53,669 nt of DNA from Vibrio sp. (lineage in GTDB: Bacteria; Pseudomonadota; Gammaproteobacteria; Enterobacterales; Vibrionaceae): assembly GCA_028131545.1 (NCBI GenBank), contig JAOICL010000012.1, positions 1 through 53,669 of the forward strand, read 5' to 3'. This document shows, piece after piece, positions 42,477-49,581 of the stretch. Below the pieces are notes generated by a model. That model was not told where the DNA came from and searched no databases. It was given only the letters and a program-made list of their open reading frames with translations. The first letter of the stretch is position 1. Each line of letters starts with the position of its first letter. The translations under genes were made by a program, and so were the position numbers.

Positions 42477-43709
42477 ATGACTTTAAATAAACCATTAAAA
42501 ATCCTAATATCAGGATTCCTCATTAACCTATGTATTGGTGTGATGTACGCTTGGAGCGTATTCCATGAAACACTTATTGCGGATATGGGTTGGTCACAAA
42601 CCGAAGCTTCATCCCCTTATGCTGTTGCAATCCTCACTTTTTCTGTCTCCTTATTAGTTGCAGGGATTCTTCAAGACAAATTAGGTCCACGAAAAGTGGT
42701 ACTGGCCGGTGTCGCGTTAACAGGTCTTGGCATGATCGCATCAGGATATGCCACGTCTGTCATGGAGTTAAACATCACCTACGGTATCATGATGGGACTG
42801 GGTTGTGGTTTCAGCTACGCCTGTCTTTGCCCGTCAGCAATGAAATGGTTCCATCCTTCTAAAAAAGGGACCGTTAACGGCACCATTAACGCAGGTTTTG
42901 GTTTATCGGCCATGTTTTATGCGCCTCTTATCTCTTATTTAATCGGAGAGTTTGACCTTAGCACGACATTCCAAATTGTCGGGGTCATGATTCTTATCTT
43001 AGCGCTACCTTTAGCGGCGACATTCAACAACCCACCAAAGGGTTACGTTGCTGAAACGCCTAAGAACTACAAAGCCCCTCTCGCAGCGGATTCACAGGGT
43101 GACATGACGTGGAAAGAGATGATCAAAACACCGCATTTCTACCTAATGTGTGGCATGAATATGTTCGCTGCGGCAGTAGGCTTAATGCTGATCAGCAACA
43201 TTACTTCGATGGCGACAGAGCAAACGGGTGTGGAAGGGTTAGTTTACCTTGCTTCGATATTGGCTTTATTCAACTCAGCTGGACGTGTTCTGGGTGGTAT
43301 GTTGTTGGATAAAATTGGTGGCATCAATACTCTGACATTAGCATTCATCGCTCAAGCCGTTAACCTAGCGATGTTCCCGATGTTCGATTCAGAAATCGCC
43401 ATGATCATTGGTACCACCGTTGCGGCCCTTTCTTACGGTACGTTATATGCCGGTTTCCCATCTTTGATGGCGAACTTCTACGGATTAAAGAACTACGGTA
43501 CGAACTACGGCGTATTTAATATTTCGTGGGGTATTTCGGGTAGCATTGGTCCTGCCATTGTTGCTTTCTCATTGGCAGAAGTGAATAACTACGATTATGC
43601 CTACATGATTGGTGCTGGCATGATGGCTGTTTGTGTTGTGTTTGCTCAATTGGCTCGTTTCGTCACAAAGCCAAAGCAAGAATCAGAAAAAGCATTAACC
43701 ACTGCTTAA
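42477..43709 (+). CDS. MFS transporter of the oxalate:formate antiporter (OFA) group
   Basis: This 410-residue carrier has twelve hydrophobic segments. The OFA-type opening SGFLINLCIGVMYAWSVF is followed by the MFS loop DKLGPRKVVLAG, then YGIMMGLGCGFSYACLCPSAMKWFHPSKKGTVNGTINAGFGLSA, typical of the YhjX/OxlT group. Members transport small organic acids such as oxalate, formate, pyruvate or lactate; the substrate here is unknown. The ATG at 42477 is preferred over GTG at 42456 because AAGAGCGAC precedes it and the shorter N-terminus fits the family. A strong terminator follows. The hairpin-repeat array lies upstream. Confidence 0.85.
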   Translation: MTLNKPLKILISGFLINLCIGVMYAWSVFHETLIADMGWSQTEASSPYAVAILTFSVSLLVAGILQDKLGPRKVVLAGVALTGLGMIASGYATSVMELNITYGIMMGLGCGFSYACLCPSAMKWFHPSKKGTVNGTINAGFGLSAMFYAPLISYLIGEFDLSTTFQIVGVMILILALPLAATFNNPPKGYVAETPKNYKAPLAADSQGDMTWKEMIKTPHFYLMCGMNMFAAAVGLMLISNITSMATEQTGVEGLVYLASILALFNSAGRVLGGMLLDKIGGINTLTLAFIAQAVNLAMFPMFDSEIAMIIGTTVAALSYGTLYAGFPSLMANFYGLKNYGTNYGVFNISWGISGSIGPAIVAFSLAEVNNYDYAYMIGAGMMAVCVVFAQLARFVTKPKQESEKALTTA

Positions 43710-43773
43710 TTAAATTGATAGTGACAGTGCCGACGTTCATTAAACATCGTCATTGACCTCATTCTTTGACTAA

Positions 43774-43808
43774 AGCGCGATATCTTTTTAGGTATCGCGC
43801 TTTTTTTA
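43774..43808 (+). terminator. Terminator of the MFS transporter gene
   Basis: The perfect 9-base arms AGCGCGATA and TATCGCGCT enclose a 10-base loop and are followed by seven T. Confidence 0.92.
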
Positions 43809-43819
43809 TACATTAACCA

Positions 43820-43850
43820 TTGACCTTTACCTAAGGTTAACGTTTAAGCT
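43820..43850 (+). promoter_or_regulatory. CueR/MerR-type promoter upstream of the DUF411 gene
   Basis: TTGACC (43820-43825) and TAAGCT (43845-43850) are separated by 19 bases, the long spacing typical of MerR-family promoters. The spacer holds an imperfect dyad, ACCTTTA-N7-TTAACGT. The layout is close to the E. coli copA promoter (TTGACC, 19 bases, TAACCT). The cueR-like gene at 44730 is the obvious regulator. Confidence 0.6.
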
Positions 43851-43904
43851 GTATTTACTGACTCAAAAACACAACAAAACTAAATCCGTAATAGGGAGAA
43901 AACG

Positions 43905-44336
43905 ATGAAGAAGAAACTATTGATATCTTTAGCCACCATGGTAATGAGTTCTAGCGCACTGGCTGCAACATTAGAAGTCAATAAATCACCTAATTGTGGT
44001 TGCTGTAATGCATGGGTCAAACACATGCAAGACAACGGTTTTGATGTAAAAGCCAACAACGTCACTAACCTAAACAACATTAAACAATCACTGGGTGTGC
44101 CAAGAAACCAAGCGTCTTGCCATACTGCAACCATCAATGGCTATGTCATCGAAGGGCATGTTCCAGCCAGTGCGGTGCAACAACTATTAAAAGATAAACC
44201 GCAGAATATCACAGGCATTAGCGTTGCTGGTATGCCAATCGGATCACCAGGTATGGAATCACCATCAGGTCAAACTCAGCCTTATAACGTTGTCGCCTTT
44301 AACAATGACAAACAATGGACTTACGCCAGTTTTTAA
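43905..44336 (+). CDS. Exported DUF411 metal-binding protein
   Basis: This 143-residue protein has a signal peptide (cleavage after ALA, residue 20). The mature DUF411 domain opens with LEVNKSPNCGCCNAWVKHM (Cys31, Cys33, Cys34) and continues with ASCHTATINGYVIEGHVPA near 75, then GISVAGMPIGSPGME. DUF411 proteins are periplasmic and linked to copper handling; the Cys and Met residues here are plausible copper ligands. AGGGAGAAAACG precedes the ATG. Together with the small protein at 44376 and the CueR-type regulator at 44730 it forms a short copper-response cluster under the 19-base-spaced promoter. Confidence 0.88.
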   Translation: MKKKLLISLATMVMSSSALAATLEVNKSPNCGCCNAWVKHMQDNGFDVKANNVTNLNNIKQSLGVPRNQASCHTATINGYVIEGHVPASAVQQLLKDKPQNITGISVAGMPIGSPGMESPSGQTQPYNVVAFNNDKQWTYASF

Positions 44337-44375
44337 ACAAAAGCACAATCACAGTATCATTCAATAAGGATTATT

Positions 44376-44591
44376 ATGATGAACAACATTCAATCGACAA
44401 TTAGAAATACATTGAAAGGTAAAAAACGATTTATCGCATTGATGGTAACGGGCGTATTAGCTTTACCGACGATCGCGATGGCGGGTATGCACGCATCCAT
44501 GTCTTCTGAAGACATGCAAGCACACTGTGCATCCATGATGGATAAGAAGAATGATGACAGTAAAACACTCATCCAATCTGAACGCTCATAA
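44376..44591 (+). CDS. Small exported protein of the copper cluster, 71 aa
   Basis: The protein has a signal peptide (KRFIALMVTGVLALPTIAMA) and a short mature part of about 35 residues rich in Met and His (GMHASMSSEDMQAHCASMM). Met/His/Cys side chains suit Cu(I) or Cu(II) binding. No family is recognised. It lies 39 bases after the DUF411 gene, with AAGGATTATT as ribosome site, and is probably co-transcribed. Its C-terminus (DDSKTLIQSERS) looks unstructured; the gene may be shortened from a longer relative. Confidence 0.65.
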   Translation: MMNNIQSTIRNTLKGKKRFIALMVTGVLALPTIAMAGMHASMSSEDMQAHCASMMDKKNDDSKTLIQSERS

Positions 44592-44677
44592 ATCACATCG
44601 GATCATAGCTAATTCAAAGCAGTATCACAAAGCGACCTTCAGAAACCCAGTACAATAGCGTGAAGGTATGATCAACA

Positions 44678-44711
44678 TTGGCACGATGAATCCATTTGGA
44701 TTCAGTGCCAA
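44678..44711 (+). promoter_or_regulatory. Hairpin directly upstream of the cueR-like ribosome site
   Basis: The arms TTGGCAC-GA-TGAATCC and GGATTCA-GTGCCAA pair over 14 bases with a two-base bulge and an ATTT loop. The stem ends five bases before the AAGGAGG ribosome site. It has no T tract, so it is more likely a message-stabilising or translation-tuning element than a terminator. Confidence 0.6.
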
Positions 44712-44729
44712 CTCACAAGGAGGCTTATC

Positions 44730-45119
44730 ATGCAAAATATTAGTCAAGTCGCCAAGATGATTGGCCTGACTCCAAAGGCCATTCGTTATTATGAAGAGAA
44801 GGGGCTGATTTCTGAGCCACATCGTTCGGATTCTGGCTACCGAAAATATAACGACACCTTAATTTCAGAGCTTCAATTTTTAAAAAAAGCGCGCTTAGCC
44901 GGGTTTAATTTAAAAGAATGTACGGCTCTTATCGAACTGTATAAAGACAAAAATCGATGCGCAAAGGATGTAAAATCCTTAACTGAATCCAAAATAGAAG
45001 AAATGGAAGTGAAAGCCAAAGCACTGAATGACATGATTCACTACCTCAAAGAAATTAATGAGAATTGCACTGGTGATGATTCATCACACTGCCCTATTAT
45101 CGATTCACTAGAGCAATAA
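44730..45119 (+). CDS. cueR: CueR-like MerR-family copper-responsive regulator
   Basis: This 129-residue regulator has the MerR HTH (ISQVAKMIGLTPKAIRYYEEKGLI, residues 4-27), a dimerisation helix, and a C-terminal metal loop ENCTGDDSSHCPII with Cys113 and Cys121, matching CueR Cys112/Cys120 and its CPGxxxxxCPI spacing. Ser76-77-type positions for divalent ions are replaced by NRC, as in monovalent-metal sensors. CueR distorts 19-base-spaced promoters when it binds Cu(I). The likely target is the promoter at 43820. The ATG follows a perfect AAGGAGG. No copA gene is in the window. The 3' end carries a 22-base tandem repeat. Confidence 0.9.
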   Translation: MQNISQVAKMIGLTPKAIRYYEEKGLISEPHRSDSGYRKYNDTLISELQFLKKARLAGFNLKECTALIELYKDKNRCAKDVKSLTESKIEEMEVKAKALNDMIHYLKEINENCTGDDSSHCPIIDSLEQ

Positions 45120-45169
45120 CAATGATTAACTGAAGTGATAGCAATGGTTAACTGAAGTAATAGCAATAA
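45118..45169 (+). repeat. 22-bp tandem repeat after the cueR stop
   Basis: Two 22-base units (45118-45139, 45140-45161) of AACAATGATTAACTGAAGTGAT type, differing at four positions, and a partial third follow. The first unit begins inside the stop codon. Confidence 0.75.
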
Positions 45170-45261
45170 AAGCGCTTCAAATAAGCCATTTTATCGGTTT
45201 AAGAACACAGGATAAATGCTAAAATAGGGTAACTTCGCCTCATGGTATAAAAGGAAAGACG

Positions 45262-45513
45262 ATGAACCCAATTATTGCACTACTCAAAGAAAACAACATC
45301 AACGATGAACAAATCAACGAAATCTTCCAAGCGTTGACTCAAAACCCACTTGCAGCAATGGCAACCATTAGCCAACTAGGATTACCTCAAGATAAACTGC
45401 AAGCATTAATGGGCCAAGTAATGCAAAACCCAGCATTATTAAAAGAAGCGGTTGATGAACTAGGCTTAGATTTTTCTCAAGTAGAAAAAGCAAAAGAACA
45501 GCTCAATAAATAA
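45262..45513 (+). CDS. DUF2999 family protein
   Basis: This 83-residue helical protein matches the vibrio DUF2999 family: MNPIIALLKENNINDEQINEIFQ at the start, then GLPQDKLQALMGQVMQNPALLKEAVDELGLDF. Function is unknown and it is cytoplasmic. AAAGGAAAGACG precedes the ATG. The family is found mainly in Vibrionaceae and supports the taxonomic placement. A terminator follows. Confidence 0.85.
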   Translation: MNPIIALLKENNINDEQINEIFQALTQNPLAAMATISQLGLPQDKLQALMGQVMQNPALLKEAVDELGLDFSQVEKAKEQLNK

Positions 45514-45546
45514 ACGGCCATTCGTAAACCGTTTCAATCGTTCTAA

Positions 45547-45605
45547 AGCACCTAAGAAGTCACCCCAACCTTATCGGGCTGTCACATCAAAGGTGCTCTT
45601 TTTAT
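45547..45605 (+). terminator. Terminator of the DUF2999 gene
   Basis: The perfect arms AGCACCT (45547-45553) and AGGTGCT (45591-45597) with a 37-base loop are followed by CTTTTTAT. The long loop makes it weaker than usual. Confidence 0.55.
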
Positions 45606-45636
45606 GTGTAATTTACTGATATATCCGGAATCACCT

Positions 45637-45975
45637 ATGTCTTTGCCTCCTTGCCCGAACTGCCAATCTGAATACGTATACCAAGATCAAGAACAGCTTA
45701 TCTGCCCTGAATGTGCTCATGAATGGAGCCCTGCTGAAGAATTAGCTGAAAAAGAAGCCAATGCGGTAAAAGATGTGAATGGTGCTGTATTAGAATCTGG
45801 CGACAAAGTTACCTGTATCAAAGATTTAAAAGTAAAAGGCAGCTCTCAAGTCATCAAAATTGGCACCAAAGCCCTCATTCGTCGAGTCATCGAAGGAAAA
45901 GATCACCAGCTGGATTGTAAACTTGATGGTGGTATTGAAATGATGATTACTGCCAAGTATGTGAAAAAAGTATAA
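45637..45975 (+). CDS. yjdM: YjdM/PhnA-family zinc-ribbon protein
   Basis: This 112-residue protein has an N-terminal zinc ribbon (CPNCQSEYVYQDQEQLICPEC, Cys8, Cys11, Cys26, Cys29) and the C-terminal PhnA domain (DVNGAVLESGDKVTCIKDLKVKG, then IKIGTKALIRRV). The family was named from the E. coli phn region but its role in phosphonate use is unproven. The start at 45637 matches the family length; an in-frame ATG at 45604 would add eleven residues in the terminator region. Confidence 0.9.
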   Translation: MSLPPCPNCQSEYVYQDQEQLICPECAHEWSPAEELAEKEANAVKDVNGAVLESGDKVTCIKDLKVKGSSQVIKIGTKALIRRVIEGKDHQLDCKLDGGIEMMITAKYVKKV

Positions 45976-46197
45976 CGGCTGCTTCCTTCCATTGAAATAG
46001 AAACAGGAAACTGAGTTAAAGAGAAGCGCGAATAACTTTTCTCTTTAGCTTTATCTCCCCTTATTATGTGATGCCCATTAATAAACTCGCTTAAATTTTC
46101 GTTAACACATATACTGTAGGGATGAATTTATAGACCGTAAGCCTTCTATTTGATGGTTTCGGTTATAATCCCATTCCTATATTGAGAATCAAAATTT

Positions 46198-47598
46198 ATG
46201 AGTTTCAACTCCTTGGGGCTGTCTGCACCAATTTTAAAAGCAATTGAAGAACAAGGGTATTCGACGCCCTCTCCTATTCAAGAACAAGCAATACCTGCAG
46301 TATTAAAAGGCCAAGATGTTATGGCTGCGGCGCAAACGGGCACCGGTAAAACAGCAGGATTTACGCTTCCAATTCTTGAAATGTTGTCGAATGGCCCGCG
46401 TGTGCGTAGCAACCAAGCTCGAGCTTTGATTCTCACTCCTACGCGTGAATTAGCCGCTCAGATTCAGGCCAATGTCGTGCAATACAGCCGACACCTTACG
46501 CTAACGTCTAACGTTGTTTTTGGTGGCGTAAAAGTCAACCCTCAAATGTTGAAGCTGCGTGCAGGTACCGATGTATTAGTCGCAACACCAGGTCGATTGA
46601 TGGATTTGTATCAACAAAAAGCCATCAAGTTTGATCAACTTGAAATGCTGGTCTTAGATGAAGCGGATCGCATGCTAGACATGGGCTTTATTCATGATAT
46701 TAAGAAGATTCTCGCGATCTTGCCTAAAGGTCGCCAAAACCTATTGTTCTCAGCGACCTTCTCTCCTGAAATTAGAGCATTAGCAAAAGGACTGGTTAAC
46801 AATCCGTTAGAAATATCCGTCAGCCCTGCCAACTCGACGGCACGTACCGTTGAGCAAAGTATTTATTTAGCCGATAAAAAACGCAAAGCCCCTATGTTAT
46901 CGAAATTGATCCAAGATAACGATTGGCATCAGGTGCTAGTGTTCTCCCGAACCAAGCATGGCGCGAATAAGCTGGCTCGCTTTTTAGAAGAAGATGGCAT
47001 CACTGCTGCGCCGATTCATGGTAATAAAAGCCAAAATGCACGAACTAAAGCATTAGAGGATTTCAAAACAGGCGCAATCCGCGTTCTTGTGGCAACGGAT
47101 ATCGCTGCTCGTGGTATTGATATCCCACAGTTACCTCAAGTAGTGAATTTTGATTTACCGAATGTATCAGAAGATTATGTTCACCGTATCGGGCGAACAG
47201 GTCGTGCAGGTGAAACCGGTAAAGCCATTTCTTTAGTGTGTGCCGATGAAGCCGATGAATTATTTGGTATTGAGCGTTTAATCCAACAGCTCTTACCAAG
47301 GCATACGGTTGAAGGGTTTATTCCTGTTAATCCGTTACCTGAGTCAAAACTCGATTCACGACCAATGAAACCGAAAAAGCCGAAGAAACCGAAGGTAGGA
47401 CACGCCGATGGTCAGCGCTCATCGGACAATGCTCGTGGTCATAAACCACCAGGTAAAAATAAACGACACTTTGCTAAAAAGCCCTCTGATCGTACAGAGT
47501 CTGGGCCTTCTCGAAGCCGAAGTGGTGGTCAAGGTAACAAAGCAACGGGTAGTAAGCCGAAGCCACAGAGAGCACAAAGAAACAGAACACAATCTTAG
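46198..47598 (+). CDS. rhlE: DEAD-box ATP-dependent RNA helicase RhlE
   Basis: This 466-residue helicase has the Q motif ([14 protein letters not shown]), motif [12 protein letters not shown] (about 46), motif Ia PTRELAAQ, motif II DEAD (about 155), motif III SAT, motif [15 protein letters not shown] and motif [16 protein letters not shown] basic, low-complexity tail of about 95 residues ([11 protein letters not shown], then [11 protein letters not shown]) would bind RNA. RhlE unwinds RNA duplexes and takes part in ribosome assembly and RNA turnover. The opening [21 protein letters not shown] is the family's usual start. It is followed by a strong terminator. Confidence 0.96.
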   Translation: MSFNSLGLSAPILKAIEEQGYSTPSPIQEQAIPAVLKGQDVMAAAQTGTGKTAGFTLPILEMLSNGPRVRSNQARALILTPTRELAAQIQANVVQYSRHLTLTSNVVFGGVKVNPQMLKLRAGTDVLVATPGRLMDLYQQKAIKFDQLEMLVLDEADRMLDMGFIHDIKKILAILPKGRQNLLFSATFSPEIRALAKGLVNNPLEISVSPANSTARTVEQSIYLADKKRKAPMLSKLIQDNDWHQVLVFSRTKHGANKLARFLEEDGITAAPIHGNKSQNARTKALEDFKTGAIRVLVATDIAARGIDIPQLPQVVNFDLPNVSEDYVHRIGRTGRAGETGKAISLVCADEADELFGIERLIQQLLPRHTVEGFIPVNPLPESKLDSRPMKPKKPKKPKVGHADGQRSSDNARGHKPPGKNKRHFAKKPSDRTESGPSRSRSGGQGNKATGSKPKPQRAQRNRTQS

Positions 47599-47625
47599 TT
47601 CTCTTGATGAGTCTCATATAAAATC

Positions 47626-47650
47626 AGCCCACTTTTTAGTGGGCTTTTTT
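47626..47650 (+). terminator. Terminator of rhlE
   Basis: The perfect 8-base arms AGCCCACT and AGTGGGCT enclose TTTT and are followed by five further T, 28 bases past the stop. Confidence 0.92.
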
Positions 47651-47850
47651 ATATCAAGTAGTTAGAGAATAAGATAAGAGAGCATTTACGTCATTCCCCT
47701 TACCATGAGCGATAGTGACTCATAATTAACTCAATTCTTTTAAATTTCATCCAATCAACATTTTGATTATACAAATAAGCTAGTTCTAATTTCGTGATTA
47801 TGATTCAATCCGCTAACTATCTGATAATCAATAACACGGAGTGCATATCG

Positions 47851-48345
47851 ATGAAAAAAGTCGCTTACCTAATCGCAACCACATTAATGTTTACAGCGGT
47901 TGCTGAGGCAAAAAGTAAGAAAAAATCTCGCTCGTTTGGCACAACAAAATCTTACAGCGCACCTAAATCAACAACACCATCAAGCAATTCAACGACTTCT
48001 GTCAGCGGACAATCCATTTCACCTTCATCAAGTAATTCAACAGCATCAAGTAGCTCAACAGCATCAAGTAGCTCAACAGCATCAAAACAAGCGCCCAATA
48101 CAGCAAATACAACAACACAATCATCAAGTGGTTCTGCGGTTAAAGGTGCCGTGGGTGGTTTAGCCGCTGGATTAGCGGCTGGTTACCTAACTAGTGAGCT
48201 ATTAGACTCGATCAACCATGATATGGATACCTTTGACATAAACAAGGTCGATGAATATTCACCTGAAGAGTTAAAGTCATACAAAGACTCTCTTACTGCT
48301 TCATTACAACTTGTTGATCAAGAATTGGATAATAAAACGTTATAA
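47851..48345 (+). CDS. Exported Ser/Thr-rich protein with a C-terminal hydrophobic stretch
   Basis: The start at 47851 gives a signal peptide (MKKVAYLIATTLMFTAVAEA) and has ACGGAG in front; an earlier in-frame start adds 19 unlikely residues. The mature part is low-complexity, Ser/Thr/Ala-rich (residues about 35-105), with an internal 18-base repeat coding for SSSTAS. Next come a Gly/Ala-rich helix (AVGGLAAGLAAGYLTSELLD, about 110) and an acidic C-terminus of about 45 residues. I do not recognise a family. It is likely an envelope or surface protein. Confidence 0.7.
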   Translation: MKKVAYLIATTLMFTAVAEAKSKKKSRSFGTTKSYSAPKSTTPSSNSTTSVSGQSISPSSSNSTASSSSTASSSSTASKQAPNTANTTTQSSSGSAVKGAVGGLAAGLAAGYLTSELLDSINHDMDTFDINKVDEYSPEELKSYKDSLTASLQLVDQELDNKTL

Positions 48346-48353
48346 TTCGTATT

Positions 48354-48386
48354 GCCCTACTGACATTCGGCTTTGTAGGGCTTCTT
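48354..48386 (+). terminator. Possible terminator after the Ser/Thr-rich protein gene
   Basis: The arms GCCCTAC and GTAGGGC are perfect with a 14-base loop and are followed by TTCTTC, an imperfect T tract. Confidence 0.6.
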
Positions 48387-48485
48387 CAATTCTGTCACTG
48401 TAGGATTCAACAATCAAAGACTGGATGCAAAACTGAGTTGCTTTTCCCCTACTAAAGTCAATCTCACTTATAATGGATTATAAAA

Positions 48486-49532
48486 ATGAAGACACTATTA
48501 CTGACATTACTTGCGACCCCTTTTATATCTCAAGCGGCTACTTTTCCTAATTCAACGTTTGAAAATTTAGATTATGGCTTGTATTGGTTTGGTAAAGATA
48601 ACGCCTATTGTAAAGCCGAATCTGTTTGTACTGAATACAATAAAAATAACCCTACTATCATTTACTTTCATGGCTGGCAGAATGGCAGCTCAGAAAATCA
48701 ACGCCGTGAAAGCTTCTTTTCTTCAAATTCTGGCGCTCCGAATATTGATCTTGCAGCATCATGGGTAGATGACGGTTATAACATCGGTATTTTTTACTGG
48801 AATCAATTCGCTGATGAAGAGGAAGTAAAAGATGCAGAAGCAAAGATTTGGACTCATCAAGGTCCACAAAATATGCGTTGGAAATCCAGTAATGGTTCCT
48901 ATTCACAGTTATCCGGTTCTTCTTCGATAACCGATTTAGCGATACAGTCAATTAATAGTGGTATGAATGAATGGGAAGGAAACAAACTGATATTTGCAGG
49001 TCATTCTCTCGGCAATCAGCTGGCTGTAACCGTTGGCCATCACTTCAGTGAGAATGAAGATCATATCACACCAGATCGTATTGCACTGTTAGACCCATTT
49101 TATTCTAATTATGGGAAAGACTACTTAGATGGGAAATGGGTTGGAGAAGTCATTCGTGAATATGCTGATGACATTATCAATGATGGCATTGTGATTGAAG
49201 GGTATCGTTCGAGTCCTGCAACAAGTACCATTTTCATCGGTGATGCTAATAAAGCACTGATGAATAAAATCGCTTTTACTGAGTTAAAACCATGGTTTTT
49301 TAATGCCCTACAAGTGACAGAGAAGCATGTAATGGCACGTTGGCATTATTTTTATTCTTACCAATTTTCAGCACCTGAGATTAAAAACAGCAGCAGCTTA
49401 GGTTTATCGGCTTCGACAAGTGATACACGAGTAAAAGAGCTGATGGATAGCTCGAACCGTTTAATACACGACACGGGACACAATACAAAAACGCCCGAAG
49501 ATGATGTCTTTAGTTTAGGTAGTCGTTTATAA
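48486..49532 (+). CDS. Secreted lipase-like alpha/beta-hydrolase
   Basis: This 348-residue protein has a signal peptide (MKTLLLTLLATPFISQAA) and a hydrolase core: TIIYFHGWQNGSS near 58 (oxyanion His-Gly), the nucleophile elbow FAGHSLGNQ (Ser near 174), and LLDPFYSNYG near 200 with a likely acid Asp. A His in the C-terminal half (for example in KHVMARWHYFYSY) could complete the triad. Two cysteines near the N-terminus (CKAESVC) may form a disulfide. The GHSLG motif and the HG motif fit lipases of the pancreatic/plant class type, but the substrate is unknown. It would act in the periplasm or outside the cell. It ends at a bidirectional terminator shared with the convergent lipoprotein gene. Confidence 0.75.
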   Translation: MKTLLLTLLATPFISQAATFPNSTFENLDYGLYWFGKDNAYCKAESVCTEYNKNNPTIIYFHGWQNGSSENQRRESFFSSNSGAPNIDLAASWVDDGYNIGIFYWNQFADEEEVKDAEAKIWTHQGPQNMRWKSSNGSYSQLSGSSSITDLAIQSINSGMNEWEGNKLIFAGHSLGNQLAVTVGHHFSENEDHITPDRIALLDPFYSNYGKDYLDGKWVGEVIREYADDIINDGIVIEGYRSSPATSTIFIGDANKALMNKIAFTELKPWFFNALQVTEKHVMARWHYFYSYQFSAPEIKNSSSLGLSASTSDTRVKELMDSSNRLIHDTGHNTKTPEDDVFSLGSRL

Positions 49533-49538
49533 CAAAAC

Positions 49539-49560
49539 AGCCCGCTTTTTAGCGGGCTGG
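49539..49560. terminator. Bidirectional terminator between convergent genes
   Basis: The perfect 9-base arms CAGCCCGCT and AGCGGGCTG enclose TTTT. The minus strand continues with TTTTG. It serves the convergent lipase-like and TSP3-lipoprotein genes. Confidence 0.85.
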
Positions 49561-49581
49561 TTTATTTACGATAGAATCGAT

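Noticed and set aside
44645..44672. CueR operator upstream of cueR (ACCTTC ... GAAGGT)
   Set aside because: The arms are 21 bases apart, too far for the usual MerR-type dyad, and no 19-base-spaced promoter accompanies them.
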